64,000 nt of DNA from SFFI01 sp964398655 (GCA_964398655.1 CAYNNG010000005.1:1-64000), one strand, 5' to 3'; numbered from the stretch's first letter, positions 26,697 to 36,068 are shown. Notes: generated from the sequence alone by a model not told the origin. Numbers and translations: made by a program.

Positions 26697-27842
26697 TTGA
26701 TAGAATTTATTGACGTATCAAAAAATTACTCCCGGGGAGTTCACGCCCTGCATCAAGCGAATTTTTCCATTGATGCGGGCGAATTTGTTTTTTTAATAGG
26801 AGAATCTGGTGCCGGGAAGTCTACGGTCATTAAGCTGCTCACCTGTGAGGAGCGTCCGACTTCAGGCACAGTGGTCTTAGACAATTTTGATGTCTCCCGG
26901 ATGAAACAAAAATTAGTACCCTACTTACGGCGGAAAATTGGCCTTATCTTTCAGGACTTCCGCCTGATTGATTCCAAGACCGTATTTGAAAATGTGGCCT
27001 TTGCCATGGAAATAGTTGGTGCTCCTGAAGAAGTAATCGAACGCAGGGTGCCCATGGTGCTTTCTGTGGTAGGCCTGAGAAATAAGGGCGATTTTTATCC
27101 TAATGAGCTTTCTGGCGGCGAGGCCCAGCGTGTAGGTGTGGCCCGCGCCATGGTTAATAACCCCCGCCTGATCTTGGCGGACGAGCCAACAGGCAACCTA
27201 GACCGGGAAAACGGTGAGGCTATCATGGCCCTCCTAGATGAAATTAACCGGGCGGGTACCACCGTTATTGCTTGCACCCACGATCTTGATACGGTGCGCA
27301 AGATGAATAAACGGGTCATTGAGCTGCGCAATGGGCATGTGACTCGTGATGACCCGCCGAGGGTAGAAGTGGACTTCTCGAAAAACTTTGTTTCCGTCAA
27401 ACCGCAAGTTTCTGAAGAGATGCGCCGCTTAATGGACGATAACAGTCTGGTGTCCTCTGACTTCCAGGCGGATCTGGGACCCTATTACGAACCTGAACCT
27501 GCATCTGCTGAAGCTTGGGATACAGGTTTTACTCCCCTGGTGGAAGCGCAGCCAAGTTCTGATCTTGCACCAGATCTCTCCTACCTAGAGAAGCGCCTGG
27601 CGGAGGACTCAGAACGGCGTAAACACCGGGCCAAGGTTCAGCCCCGGCCAGACAAACGCCAGGACCTCCACGAGCCGAAGAAGCATGAGCATAATCTTGC
27701 TGATACCGGCCGTAACCCCCGGCTGAGACAGGCCACCAGACCTCTAAAACTGTCGCGTCCAGATTTAGATCAGCATACATCAAGTGATACCAAGGCTTCT
27801 GGCCATACCGGCGAAGTCCCACTGCAGGAGAAGACCAGCTAG
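26697..27842 (+). CDS. ftsE: Cell division ATP-binding protein FtsE with long C-terminal tail
   Basis: ATPase of the FtsEX complex, which activates peptidoglycan hydrolases at the septum or side wall. The first 225 residues are a standard FtsE: Walker A GESGAGKST, LSGGEAQRV signature, LILADEPTGNLD. Usual length is about 228 aa, but here 381 aa are encoded; the last 150 residues are charged, Pro/Arg/Lys/His-rich and look disordered. TTG start at 26697 has AGAGGT 6 bases before it. ftsX follows after 2 bases and an M23 hydrolase next. Confidence 0.93.
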   Translation: MIEFIDVSKNYSRGVHALHQANFSIDAGEFVFLIGESGAGKSTVIKLLTCEERPTSGTVVLDNFDVSRMKQKLVPYLRRKIGLIFQDFRLIDSKTVFENVAFAMEIVGAPEEVIERRVPMVLSVVGLRNKGDFYPNELSGGEAQRVGVARAMVNNPRLILADEPTGNLDRENGEAIMALLDEINRAGTTVIACTHDLDTVRKMNKRVIELRNGHVTRDDPPRVEVDFSKNFVSVKPQVSEEMRRLMDDNSLVSSDFQADLGPYYEPEPASAEAWDTGFTPLVEAQPSSDLAPDLSYLEKRLAEDSERRKHRAKVQPRPDKRQDLHEPKKHEHNLADTGRNPRLRQATRPLKLSRPDLDQHTSSDTKASGHTGEVPLQEKTS

Positions 27843-27844
27843 CT

Positions 27845-28729
27845 ATGGGGAATAAAGGTTTACGTTACGCCATCCGTGATGGCTTTATTGGGTTGAAACG
27901 CCATCCTATGGTGTTGATTTTATCCATTACTACTATGTTCATTATGCTTAGCCTTTTGGCAGCTTTCGTGGTTTTTGCTTTTAACGCGAATGCTGTGCTT
28001 AAGGAAGCAGGGGAGATCCCCCCCGTAGAGATTCAATTTCAGCTGGGAGCAAATCCCGATACGGTCGTCAACTTAGCTGAACAATTTGGAAATAACGATA
28101 ATATCGTTGAGTATAAAGTCATGAGCCCGGCCGACAATATGGAGGACTTTATTAAGCTCATGGATAAAGATGGGCTCTTTGATGAATTTAATTATGAAGA
28201 GCACATTCCCTGGACCATCCTGCTCCGCCTCAAGGACCCTCAATTGGGCCAGGCCTTTAAGGACGAAGTGATGCAATATCCCGGGGTCTACGATGTCATG
28301 ATGGAAACAGCCCTCATGTCAACCCTGGAAAGTGCCATTCAAACTGTAAGCTTGGTCTCTCTCTTGGTATTCCTTATCCTGCTTATCGTTTCCGTTATGG
28401 TGATAAATAACATGATCCGGATCATTGCCCTGTCCAGGTCCAATGAGCTGAGCATTATGAAAACCATGGGAGCCACGGACCTTTATATCCGGATCCCCTT
28501 TGTGATTGAGGGCCTTTTTGTTTCGCTTTTGGCCTCTATCCTCAGTATGGCAGTTATTTTGTCGGCCTATAATATTCTCCTGAACCGAATCAAGGCGGGC
28601 TTCATTGCGGATAGTCTCCTGCCGGTCGGCCAAGTTGCCCTGCCTGTGGTTTTAGTAGTGCTGGTTTTGGCGGTATTAGTTGGCGGCTTGACCTCCTACT
28701 TCTCGGTCAAGCGCTATATACGTGTCTAA
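27845..28729 (+). CDS. ftsX: Cell division protein FtsX
   Basis: Permease-like partner of FtsE, 294 aa. One N-terminal helix (about residues 20-48) is followed by an extracellular domain (about 50-165) and three more helices, the standard FtsX layout. The outside domain passes the ATPase signal to a coiled-coil hydrolase, and such a hydrolase is the next gene. The start codon is 2 bases after the ftsE stop; GGAGAAG inside the ftsE end can act as ribosome binding site. Confidence 0.94.
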   Translation: MGNKGLRYAIRDGFIGLKRHPMVLILSITTMFIMLSLLAAFVVFAFNANAVLKEAGEIPPVEIQFQLGANPDTVVNLAEQFGNNDNIVEYKVMSPADNMEDFIKLMDKDGLFDEFNYEEHIPWTILLRLKDPQLGQAFKDEVMQYPGVYDVMMETALMSTLESAIQTVSLVSLLVFLILLIVSVMVINNMIRIIALSRSNELSIMKTMGATDLYIRIPFVIEGLFVSLLASILSMAVILSAYNILLNRIKAGFIADSLLPVGQVALPVVLVVLVLAVLVGGLTSYFSVKRYIRV

Positions 28730-28779
28730 GGATGTCCGCACCTTACCCTTGGCTTTTAGGATGTCCTAGAAGGTGACTT

Positions 28780-30045
28780 ATGTGTAAAAAATTTCCTAAA
28801 AATAAATTATCTTGGCTTTGCGGCCTTTTAACGGCTTGGCTCTTGCTGCTATCCTGCTTGCCTACTATTCCGGTGCAAGCACTTGATAACCAGGAAGAAT
28901 TAGACCGCCTGATGCAAGAGCAGTCAGAGTTGGAAGCTCAGTGGCAGTCTGCGAAAGAAGAACTGGAAATGTTCCAAAGTCAGCAGGACTTGGCCGATAC
29001 GGACCTGGCCTGGCTGCTTGAGCGTTCGGAAGAGCAGCAGGCTCTATACGAAAAACAGGTAGAGCAAGTGGCAGCAATCACTAGAATGAAGCAGTCCTTG
29101 GAACGCAGCCTGGAAGTTGCTATTCGTCAGTACGAAGAACATAAGGCCCTCTATTACGAGCGTATTGAGGGTATGTATAACCTGCAGAAAAAGTCGCAGC
29201 TGGAGATTCTCTTAGAATCTGACTCCTTAGAGTCCTACTTTACTACCCTGCGCTTTATGAAAATGATCTCTGACGCGGACGAGCAAGATTTAGCCCATAT
29301 GCGGGAGCAGAGAGATAAGCTGCAGGCGCAGAAAGAACAAACGGAGAAGCAGCTGCAGGAATACAATACCTTGCTGGAATCGATTAAAGAAGATAAATCG
29401 GCGATTGAGCAGGATTTAGCAGATTACCAGTTCAATATGTCTAACCTGGATGCCCAAATGCAGACTCTGGCTGAGAATATTGAGGCCTTCTCCAACGACC
29501 ACTTCCAAATCCAGCTGGAGATTGATGAGGCCAACCGCCGGATAGCGGAAGAAGAATATCTTGCCAGCTTGGAACAGGAACCCGAGGAGTCAGGTGAAGA
29601 CGCCTATGTTGACAATGGCAACATAGGCGCACCAGTAGGCGATGCTTATTCCGGAAATGGTTTCGTCTGGCCCTGCCCGCAAAACGACGGGGTAACCTCG
29701 GAATTTGGTCCCCGCTCAATCCCTGATATGGGTATCAACGACTTCCATACTGGTATTGACTTTGCGGCGGATTACGGGGCGCCAGCGGTTGCTGCTGCTC
29801 CCGGTACGGTAATTTATGCTAGCTGGATGGAATATGGTGGCAATACAGTACAAATTGATATCGGTGGGGGAATTATGACCATGTACTGCCATCTCAATGA
29901 GATCTACGTTTCTGTAGGACAAACCGTAAGTGCTGGTGATGTGGTTGGAGCAGTAGGATCTACGGGCCTAGCCAATGGCCCGCACCTGCATTTTGAGATC
30001 CAAGTCGGCGGCTCTCCGGTAGACCCACGTTTATACCTGTATTAA
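28780..30045 (+). CDS. Secreted M23 peptidase with coiled coil (FtsEX-controlled hydrolase)
   Basis: Cell-wall endopeptidase of 421 aa. A signal peptide (residues 1-35, likely cut after VQA) precedes a long coiled coil (about 36-265, Glu/Gln/Leu-rich), a short linker and a LytM/M23 domain (about 290-421). Zinc ligands are visible in FHTGIDFAADYG and GPHLHFEI. The design matches EnvC/PcsB-type proteins, and its place after ftsEX supports control by FtsX. LLSC in the signal peptide could be read as a poor lipobox. Confidence 0.9.
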   Translation: MCKKFPKNKLSWLCGLLTAWLLLLSCLPTIPVQALDNQEELDRLMQEQSELEAQWQSAKEELEMFQSQQDLADTDLAWLLERSEEQQALYEKQVEQVAAITRMKQSLERSLEVAIRQYEEHKALYYERIEGMYNLQKKSQLEILLESDSLESYFTTLRFMKMISDADEQDLAHMREQRDKLQAQKEQTEKQLQEYNTLLESIKEDKSAIEQDLADYQFNMSNLDAQMQTLAENIEAFSNDHFQIQLEIDEANRRIAEEEYLASLEQEPEESGEDAYVDNGNIGAPVGDAYSGNGFVWPCPQNDGVTSEFGPRSIPDMGINDFHTGIDFAADYGAPAVAAAPGTVIYASWMEYGGNTVQIDIGGGIMTMYCHLNEIYVSVGQTVSAGDVVGAVGSTGLANGPHLHFEIQVGGSPVDPRLYLY

Positions 30046-30068
30046 GCTAACTTAAAAGGAGATAATTT

Positions 30069-31430
30069 ATGGCTTTTCGCGCTAACCCATCCCCTCAAGA
30101 AGATTCTCGCTACCCTAGTTCAGGCTCGGAAGGCCCAGGAGACCAACCCAGAAAACGTTGGCCTCTTACGGTTTTAGCCTTAATTGTGATTTTGGCTGTA
30201 GTTTCTGTTTATATCTTGCCGCAGATTTCTCTGCCGCTGCAAACTAAGCAAAAAGCTTCGGGACTCAAAGACCAGTCGCAAATTTCTCAGCTGGTCCTGC
30301 CAGCCATGAATCTTAAAGATCCTGATCCCGAAACTTTTAAACAGCTGCAAAAGCTCCAGCTGATTTATGACACCTTGAAAAATGACTACTTCCGAGAGTT
30401 GACGGATGCAGAATTAGTGGAAGCCATGTACGCTGGCCTCTTGGATGAGATGGACTCCCCCTACACTTTCTATATGGACAGTGACGAATACTCTGCTATG
30501 CAGGATTCTATGCAAGGGGAATATTCCGGCATTGGAGCCCAGGTATCTAAGCAAGATGACCTCTATCTTATTTCAGATATTTTTGATGACTCTCCTGCAG
30601 CCCAGGCTGGCTTAAGGATTGGAGACCGCTTTATTAGTATTGATGGCAAAGATGTCAGTGAATTTTCTGATGTCACGACCTTGGCTGCTGAGGTTAGGGG
30701 AGAGACGGGTTCCAAAGTTACAGTTGAGGTTTTTAGACCCAGTGATAATCAGGTCTATACCATAGAAGTGACGCGCGGCAAGGTGGAAAACGCCAACCTC
30801 AAGTCAGAGCTTTTAACCCCGGAGATTGGCTATGTCCGTATTCTGGAATTTAATTCCGGCGTTGCGGATAACTTCATTAAGGCTCTTGACGAATTTAAAA
30901 AACAAGGGGTTAAGTCCATTATCTTTGACGTGCGCAATAACGGCGGCGGTTATGTTTACGAAGTAACTAAAATGCTGGACTATCTCCTCCCCGCCGGCAA
31001 GCTAGCAGTAGCCAAAGGTCGCACGGATGGCCAGGATTACGAAGAGGATTGGACCTCCCAAGCTAAGGTGGGGGTACCCGAAGACTGGCAATATGCTATT
31101 TTGATCAATCAGTATTCGGCCTCAGCGAGTGAGCTCTTCTCGGGCTGCCTGCGGGATTATGACAAAGCGGTCCTGGTAGGTGAACAATCCTTTGGCAAAG
31201 GCGTAGGAACAATTACGCGGGAATTGACTGACGGCTCAGCCTTACAAATTACCAACTTCCACTACTACCTGCCTAAGGGCGATTGTGTGGAAGGGGAGGG
31301 TCTGACCCCGCAGATCGCAGTGAGCCTGGATAAGGAATTGGCTGGTCTGCCTCTGGGTCAGCTGGACCATGCAGAGGATAGCCAGCTGCAAGCAGCCCTG
31401 ACCTATATTCAAGAAAATTATTTGAACTAA
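30069..31430 (+). CDS. S41 carboxyl-terminal processing protease
   Basis: Membrane-anchored serine protease of 453 aa. One helix near residues 32-52, a PDZ domain (about 145-235; GIGAQVSKQDDLYLISDIF) and an S41 catalytic core with the Ser in SASASELFSG (about 352) and Lys in SFGKGV (about 377). Such CtpA/CtpB enzymes process secreted proteins and, in Gram-positives, cell-wall hydrolases. Its position behind the M23 hydrolase, 23 bases away, suggests it may regulate that protein. Confidence 0.92.
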   Translation: MAFRANPSPQEDSRYPSSGSEGPGDQPRKRWPLTVLALIVILAVVSVYILPQISLPLQTKQKASGLKDQSQISQLVLPAMNLKDPDPETFKQLQKLQLIYDTLKNDYFRELTDAELVEAMYAGLLDEMDSPYTFYMDSDEYSAMQDSMQGEYSGIGAQVSKQDDLYLISDIFDDSPAAQAGLRIGDRFISIDGKDVSEFSDVTTLAAEVRGETGSKVTVEVFRPSDNQVYTIEVTRGKVENANLKSELLTPEIGYVRILEFNSGVADNFIKALDEFKKQGVKSIIFDVRNNGGGYVYEVTKMLDYLLPAGKLAVAKGRTDGQDYEEDWTSQAKVGVPEDWQYAILINQYSASASELFSGCLRDYDKAVLVGEQSFGKGVGTITRELTDGSALQITNFHYYLPKGDCVEGEGLTPQIAVSLDKELAGLPLGQLDHAEDSQLQAALTYIQENYLN

Positions 31431-31479
31431 AAGAGATTTATCTTTAAAGTAGTAAGGCACTAATACAAGGAGAGATCTT

Positions 31480-32517
31480 ATGGCAGAGCAAAATAAAAAA
31501 TCTAACAGCTTTGAGCATTTAGGAGATATCGTACTGACTGGCGACCGTCCCTCTGGCCGTCTGCATATTGGCCATTACGCGGGATCTATTCAAAAGCGTT
31601 TGGAATTCCAAGATAAATATGACCATAACTTCATCATGATTGCAGATATGCAGGCCTTGACCGACCACGCAGCGGGTGGAGAAGCCGTAAGTCAGTCTGT
31701 GATGCAGCTGGCCATAGATTACCTGGCGGTAGGGCTTGATCCGGCGAAATCCACCATCTTCATTCAGTCCTTGGTACCAGAGCTCACAGAGCTAACGGTT
31801 CTGTATATGAATTTTGTTTCTCTGGCCCGTTTAAAGCGCAACCCTACGGTGAAAAATGAAATGCAGCAGAAGGGCTTTGGCGATACCGTACCAATTGGAT
31901 TTTTGAATTACCCCGTAAGCCAGGCTGCGGATATTACGGCCTTCATGGCTAACCTGGTGCCGGTAGGCAATGACCAGCTGCCCATGATTGAGCAGACTAA
32001 CGAAATCGTCCGGTCTATCAACTATACCTATAAGGCAGAAGTTCTGCGGGAATGTGAGGCCATTGTTTCAAAGACTGGCCGTCTCCCCGGAACGGATGGA
32101 GCGGCCAAAATGTCTAAGACGGTGGGCAACTGTATCTATCTGTCAGATGATGAGAAGACGGTCAAAGAAAAAGTTATGGGGATGTTCACAGACCCCGGTC
32201 ATCTGAGGGTAGAAGACCCAGGTAAGGTAGAAGGCAATCCCGTATTTACTTACCTGAAGACTTTTGACCCTGACCAAGACCTGGTGCAAGAGATGGCTGA
32301 CCATTACCAAAGAGGCGGATTAGGGGATGTTAAGGTTAAGAAGCATCTCTTGGAAGTGATGCAGGATCTTTTGACCCCGATCAGAACCCGCCGGGCAGAA
32401 TATGAGCAAGAGCAAGACCAAATCCTCAAGATGCTCAAGGAAAATTCCTCCAAGGCCTCCGCGATCGCCCACCAAACCTTAACCCAACTCAAGCAGGTTA
32501 TGAGTCTGGATTATTAA
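31480..32517 (+). CDS. trpS: Tryptophanyl-tRNA synthetase
   Basis: Class I synthetase of 345 aa. HIGH motif in SGRLHIGHYAGS (about residue 25) and KMSKS-type loop AAKMSKTVGN (about 207-216). VGNDQLPMIEQTNEIVR is the typical tryptophan-binding region. AAGGAGAG precedes the ATG. No T-box or trp leader was seen in the 49-base gap. Confidence 0.96.
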   Translation: MAEQNKKSNSFEHLGDIVLTGDRPSGRLHIGHYAGSIQKRLEFQDKYDHNFIMIADMQALTDHAAGGEAVSQSVMQLAIDYLAVGLDPAKSTIFIQSLVPELTELTVLYMNFVSLARLKRNPTVKNEMQQKGFGDTVPIGFLNYPVSQAADITAFMANLVPVGNDQLPMIEQTNEIVRSINYTYKAEVLRECEAIVSKTGRLPGTDGAAKMSKTVGNCIYLSDDEKTVKEKVMGMFTDPGHLRVEDPGKVEGNPVFTYLKTFDPDQDLVQEMADHYQRGGLGDVKVKKHLLEVMQDLLTPIRTRRAEYEQEQDQILKMLKENSSKASAIAHQTLTQLKQVMSLDY

Positions 32518-32611
32518 TCTGATGCCGGTAAACTATCAAGCAATACCCTCTAACTGATAGAAAAATTGTGCAGTTTAACAAACTTGCAAAAATGCAAGAA
32601 AATAGCGAGCT

Positions 32612-32656
32612 AAAAGCGGCCAAAGTAAGCCTAAGGGGCTTGCGGAGCCGCTTTTT
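32612..32656 (+). terminator. trpS terminator
   Basis: AAAAGCGGC (32612-32620) pairs with GCCGC-TTTTT (32647-32656); an inner AAGCC/GGCTT hairpin lies in the loop. T-run follows. The 3' arm overlaps the candidate promoter of the ribosomal operon. The remaining trpS-rpsJ gap (32518-32611) shows no gene. Confidence 0.78.
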
Positions 32657-32668
32657 CTCAGTTATACT
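32640..32668 (+). promoter_or_regulatory. Candidate promoter of the S10 operon
   Basis: TTGCGG (32640-32645), exactly 17 bases, TATACT (32663-32668). It sits on the 3' arm of the trpS terminator, about 250 bases before rpsJ. Confidence 0.55.
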
Positions 32669-32674
32669 AACCGC

Positions 32675-32922
32675 TGTCGCTCAAAAGCTATGCTTTGAGC
32701 AAATAACCATGAAGTCTGAGATTGCCGTCAAGAGCCGCTGCGGCCCTTCGGCGGGTAACTTAGACCGAGTAATCCGCCCCCGAGGCGGGTGAGTTTACAC
32801 GCAGCATGATGAGGGTACCTATAACCCAGCGCATGCGTCAGAAAGATGAAGCGTCTGGGTTTTATCTTGTAGATAAATGAAACACCCGGCTAAGTTGTGA
32901 ACTTTGAATAACAGGAGGAAAT
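32675..32922 (+). promoter_or_regulatory. Structured leader of the S10-spc-alpha operon
   Basis: About 248 nt of untranslated leader with at least four hairpins: GCTCAAAAGC/GCTTTGAGC (32679-32700), a GC-rich set around GCCGCTGCGGCCCTTCGGCGG (near 32732-32755), CCGCCCCCGAGGCGGG (32775-32790) and AACCCAGCGC/GCGTCTGGGTT followed by TTAT (32823-32865), the last attenuator-like. Autogenous control by a ribosomal protein (L4 in Gammaproteobacteria) is known for this operon elsewhere; no known Firmicute leader class was recognised. A 74-codon frame at 32568-32792 crosses terminator and promoter and is not regarded as a gene. Confidence 0.5.
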
Positions 32923-33234
32923 ATGTCTGTAAATCAAAAAATCAGAATTCGCCTTAAGGCCTTTGATCACCAGGTCTTAGACGAGAGCGCCGGCAGAATA
33001 GTGGAATCGGCAAAGCGGTCTGGAGCCATCGTGTCTGGCCCTATCCCTCTCCCCACAGAAAAAGAAGTCTATACCATTCTCCGGTCTCCCCACGTAAACA
33101 AAGACTCCCGGGAACAGTTCGAATTAAGAACTCACAAGAGACTAATTGATATCCTGGCTCCCAACAACAAGACTATGGAAGCCCTGATGAAACTCGAGAT
33201 GCCTGCAGGCGTCAATATCGAGATCAAAATCTAA
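32923..33234 (+). CDS. rpsJ: Ribosomal protein S10
   Basis: Small-subunit protein of 103 aa, standard length, also the NusE antitermination factor. IRIRLKAFDHQVLD at the N-terminus and SREQFELRTHKRLIDI are diagnostic. First gene of the S10 operon, behind AGGAGG. Confidence 0.98.
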   Translation: MSVNQKIRIRLKAFDHQVLDESAGRIVESAKRSGAIVSGPIPLPTEKEVYTILRSPHVNKDSREQFELRTHKRLIDILAPNNKTMEALMKLEMPAGVNIEIKI

Positions 33235-33290
33235 TCGGCTAAACCGCTCAAGTTCGCCCTTGGGTGAACCAATAAGCAGGAGGAATAAAG

Positions 33291-33914
33291 ATGAGTAAAT
33301 TTATGTTAGGTAGAAAGGCAGGCATGACCCAGATTTTTGATGAGTCTGGAACCGCCATCCCTGTCACAGTCATAGATTGCGGCCCTCTTACTGTTGTCCA
33401 GAAGAAAACAGCAGAGAATGATGGTTACGAAGCAATCAAAGTGGCTTATGAAGAAGCTAAGAAATCTAATAAGCCTGATCAGGGTCAGTTCGCCAAACAC
33501 GATCTTAAACCCATGCGCCATATGCGTGAGTTCCAGGCCGATCAAGAGTATGAAGTAGGCCAGGTTATTAACGTCGCTGATATGTTTGAAGCTGGCAGCC
33601 GTGTGGATATTGCCGGTGTTTCTAAGGGTAAAGGTTATGCTGGCGGCATCAAGCGCCATAATTTTTCCCGCGGCCCTGTAGCCCATGGTTCTAAGTACCA
33701 CCGTGCCTCTGGTTCTCTGGGTTCATCCGCTACACCCGCTAAGGTCCATAAGGGTCAGAAACTTCCTGGTCAGATGGGCAATGAACGGGTTACCGTACAA
33801 AACCTGGATGTAGTCATGGTTGATGGTGAGCGCAATATCTTAGTGGTTAAGGGCTCTGTACCTGGATCCCGCCATAGCCTCTTAGAGATTCGCGGTACCG
33901 TCAAGGCTAAATAG
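33291..33914 (+). CDS. rplC: Ribosomal protein L3
   Basis: Large-subunit assembly protein of 207 aa. Starts MLGRKAGMTQIFDESG and has the internal loop HRASGSLGSSATPAKVHKGQKLPGQMG that reaches toward the peptidyl transferase centre. A 56-base gap after rpsJ contains a small hairpin (TTCGCCC/GGGTGAA). Confidence 0.98.
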   Translation: MSKFMLGRKAGMTQIFDESGTAIPVTVIDCGPLTVVQKKTAENDGYEAIKVAYEEAKKSNKPDQGQFAKHDLKPMRHMREFQADQEYEVGQVINVADMFEAGSRVDIAGVSKGKGYAGGIKRHNFSRGPVAHGSKYHRASGSLGSSATPAKVHKGQKLPGQMGNERVTVQNLDVVMVDGERNILVVKGSVPGSRHSLLEIRGTVKAK

Positions 33915-33931
33915 ACGGAGAGGTAATTAGC

Positions 33932-34555
33932 ATGGCAAAATTAGATTTATATACAATGAAGGGTGACCGCAAGGGTGAGATCGAAGTTTCTGATGCAATT
34001 TTCGCTCTGGAACCCAACCAAGATTTACTTCACCGTGCGGTAGTCATCCAGCTTGGTAATAAACGTCAAGGCACACACAAAGCAAAGGACCGTTCTGAAG
34101 TGCGCGGCGGCGGCCGTAAGCCTTACAGACAAAAGGGTACGGGCCGTGCTCGTCAAGGCTCCATCCGTTCGCCCCTTAAAATCGGCGGTGGTGTAACCTT
34201 TGGCCCTCTGCCTCGTTCTTATCGCAAGACCATGCCTAAGAAGATGAGAAGACAAGCACTCAAGTCTGCCTTATCTGCATGTGTTCAAGGGGAAAAGATG
34301 CTCGTTTTAGATGAGCTCCAACTGCAAGAAGTTAAGACTAAAGCTATGGCTGAGGTTTTAAATAACCTGAAGTTAGACAAATCTACCCTGGTCATCTTAG
34401 ACAGCAAGAACAAAGTTGTTGAGCTATCTGCCCGCAACATTCCTGGTGTGACCGTGGAGTATGTCAATACCATCAACGTTTACGACCTGCTTAAACACGA
34501 TAAGGTTCTCATGACCGAGGCAAGCATCCGTAAATTAGAGGAGGTATATGCCTAA
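33932..34555 (+). CDS. rplD: Ribosomal protein L4
   Basis: Large-subunit protein of 207 aa. The exit-tunnel loop contains KPYRQKGTGRARQGSIRSP, the region where macrolide-resistance changes occur elsewhere; it looks ordinary here. Its TAA overlaps the ATG of rplW by one base. In other bacteria L4 represses this operon. Confidence 0.97.
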   Translation: MAKLDLYTMKGDRKGEIEVSDAIFALEPNQDLLHRAVVIQLGNKRQGTHKAKDRSEVRGGGRKPYRQKGTGRARQGSIRSPLKIGGGVTFGPLPRSYRKTMPKKMRRQALKSALSACVQGEKMLVLDELQLQEVKTKAMAEVLNNLKLDKSTLVILDSKNKVVELSARNIPGVTVEYVNTINVYDLLKHDKVLMTEASIRKLEEVYA

Positions 34556-34905
34556 TGAATCCCCATGACATCATTATTGCGCCGATCATTACTGAGCGGT
34601 CTACTATGAGCACATACGCTGGCAAGTACACCTTCAAAGTTGCTTCTAAAGCAACCAAAGTGCAGATTCGCCAAGCTTGTGAAGAACTATTTAATGTCAA
34701 AGTGCTAAAGGTCAACACCAGAAACGTTCTGGGAAAAACCAAGCGAGTTGGTCTGAATAGTGGACGCACTCCTGGTTATAAGAAGGCCATTGTGACTATT
34801 GATACCGATCCCCAGCCCGAGACCTATCTGGCTAAAGGCGGCAAGGTCGCCAGCACTGGCAAAAAATACAACGATACGATTGAAGAATTCGGGTTCGGCC
34901 ACTAA
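34555..34905 (+). CDS. rplW: Ribosomal protein L23
   Basis: Large-subunit protein of 116 aa at the tunnel exit, docking site for trigger factor and signal recognition particle. Contains IIAPIITERSTMSTYAGKYTF and VKVLKVNT. Slightly longer than the usual 95-100 aa through its C-terminus. Start overlaps the rplD stop, with the GAGGAGGT ribosome binding site inside rplD. Confidence 0.96.
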   Translation: MNPHDIIIAPIITERSTMSTYAGKYTFKVASKATKVQIRQACEELFNVKVLKVNTRNVLGKTKRVGLNSGRTPGYKKAIVTIDTDPQPETYLAKGGKVASTGKKYNDTIEEFGFGH

Positions 34906-34934
34906 GTCGTCCCCAAGAGAAGGAGTAGAGTAAA

Positions 34935-35762
34935 ATGGCAAAAAGCTATCGACCCACTTCTCCCGCACGTAGGGAAATGACCACGGCCGACTTCTCTGAA
35001 CTTTCAGGAAAGAAGCCCGAAGCATCACTCCTTAAAGTGCGCAAGCAGAATAGTGGGCGCAACAATTATGGACGTATTACAGTAAGACGCCGCGGCGGCG
35101 GCAACCGGCGCAAGTACAGAGTTATCGAATGGCGTCGGGAAAAAGATGATATTCCAGCCAAGGTAGCGGCTTTAGAGTATGACCCCAACCGGTCTGCTAA
35201 TCTTGCTCTCCTGCATTACGCAGATGGCGCGAAATCCTACATCTTAGCTCCTCATGGTATTGAGGTTGGTCAGACAGTCATTTCTGGTGAAGCTGTTGAC
35301 CCCGTTCCTGGCAACTGCATGCCCCTCAAGTCCATCCCCGTAGGTACCATGGTGCACTGCGTTGAGCTGAAACCCGGCCGTGGAGCTCAGATTGTTCGTT
35401 CCGCTGGTTCTTCCGCTCAGCTCATGGCTAAAGAAGGCCGTTACGCTCAGCTGCGTCTGCCTTCTGGCGAGTACCGCATGGTCCTGCAGAGCTGCCGCGC
35501 CACTGTGGGTATTGTCGGCAATATCGAACATGAAAATATCACCTTGGGTAAAGCTGGACGCGTAAGACATATGGGCCGCCGTCCCGAAGTTCGTGGTAAA
35601 GTCATGAACCCCGTTGATCACCCTCACGGCGGTGGTGAAGGCAGAAACCCCATCGGTATGCCTAGCCCCATGTCTCCTTGGGGTAAACCTACCCGCGGTA
35701 AGAAGACCCGTAAGCACAATAAGCAATCGGATAAGTTCATTGTCCGTCGCAGGAAGAAGTAG
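34935..35762 (+). CDS. rplB: Ribosomal protein L2
   Basis: Large-subunit protein of 275 aa needed for subunit joining and peptidyl transfer. Characteristic segments: YRPTSPARREMTTADFSEL, GGGNRRKYRVI and the C-terminal NPVDHPHGGGEGR with the conserved histidine. Confidence 0.98.
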   Translation: MAKSYRPTSPARREMTTADFSELSGKKPEASLLKVRKQNSGRNNYGRITVRRRGGGNRRKYRVIEWRREKDDIPAKVAALEYDPNRSANLALLHYADGAKSYILAPHGIEVGQTVISGEAVDPVPGNCMPLKSIPVGTMVHCVELKPGRGAQIVRSAGSSAQLMAKEGRYAQLRLPSGEYRMVLQSCRATVGIVGNIEHENITLGKAGRVRHMGRRPEVRGKVMNPVDHPHGGGEGRNPIGMPSPMSPWGKPTRGKKTRKHNKQSDKFIVRRRKK

Positions 35763-35779
35763 TAGGAGGATAGACAAGT

Positions 35780-36052
35780 ATGAGCCGTTCATCAAAAAAA
35801 GGATTCTTTGTCGAAGAAAAGCTGATGCAGCGCATCGTTGACATGAATGCGAAGAATGAGCAAAAAGTTCTTAAGACTTGGTCTCGTTCTTCTACCATCT
35901 TCCCAGAAATGGTTGGACATACCATTGCAGTACATGATGGTCGCAAGCACGTGCCCGTCTATATCACAGAAGAAATGGTCGGACACAAGCTGGGTGAGTT
36001 TGCCCCCACCCGTACTTTTAGATCTCACGCGAGATCCGAAAAGAGTGTCTAG
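35780..36052 (+). CDS. rpsS: Ribosomal protein S19
   Basis: Small-subunit protein of 90 aa that binds 16S rRNA with S13. Contains the core motif KTWSRSSTIFPEMVGHTIAVHDG and KLGEFAPTRTFRSH. Confidence 0.98.
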   Translation: MSRSSKKGFFVEEKLMQRIVDMNAKNEQKVLKTWSRSSTIFPEMVGHTIAVHDGRKHVPVYITEEMVGHKLGEFAPTRTFRSHARSEKSV

Positions 36053-36068
36053 GATCGGAGGAAGCTAA

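Noticed and set aside
32568..32792. Open frame of 74 codons between trpS and rpsJ
   Set aside because: It crosses the trpS terminator and the candidate S10 promoter, has no ribosome binding site, and its translation is unlike any family; the region reads as regulatory DNA.
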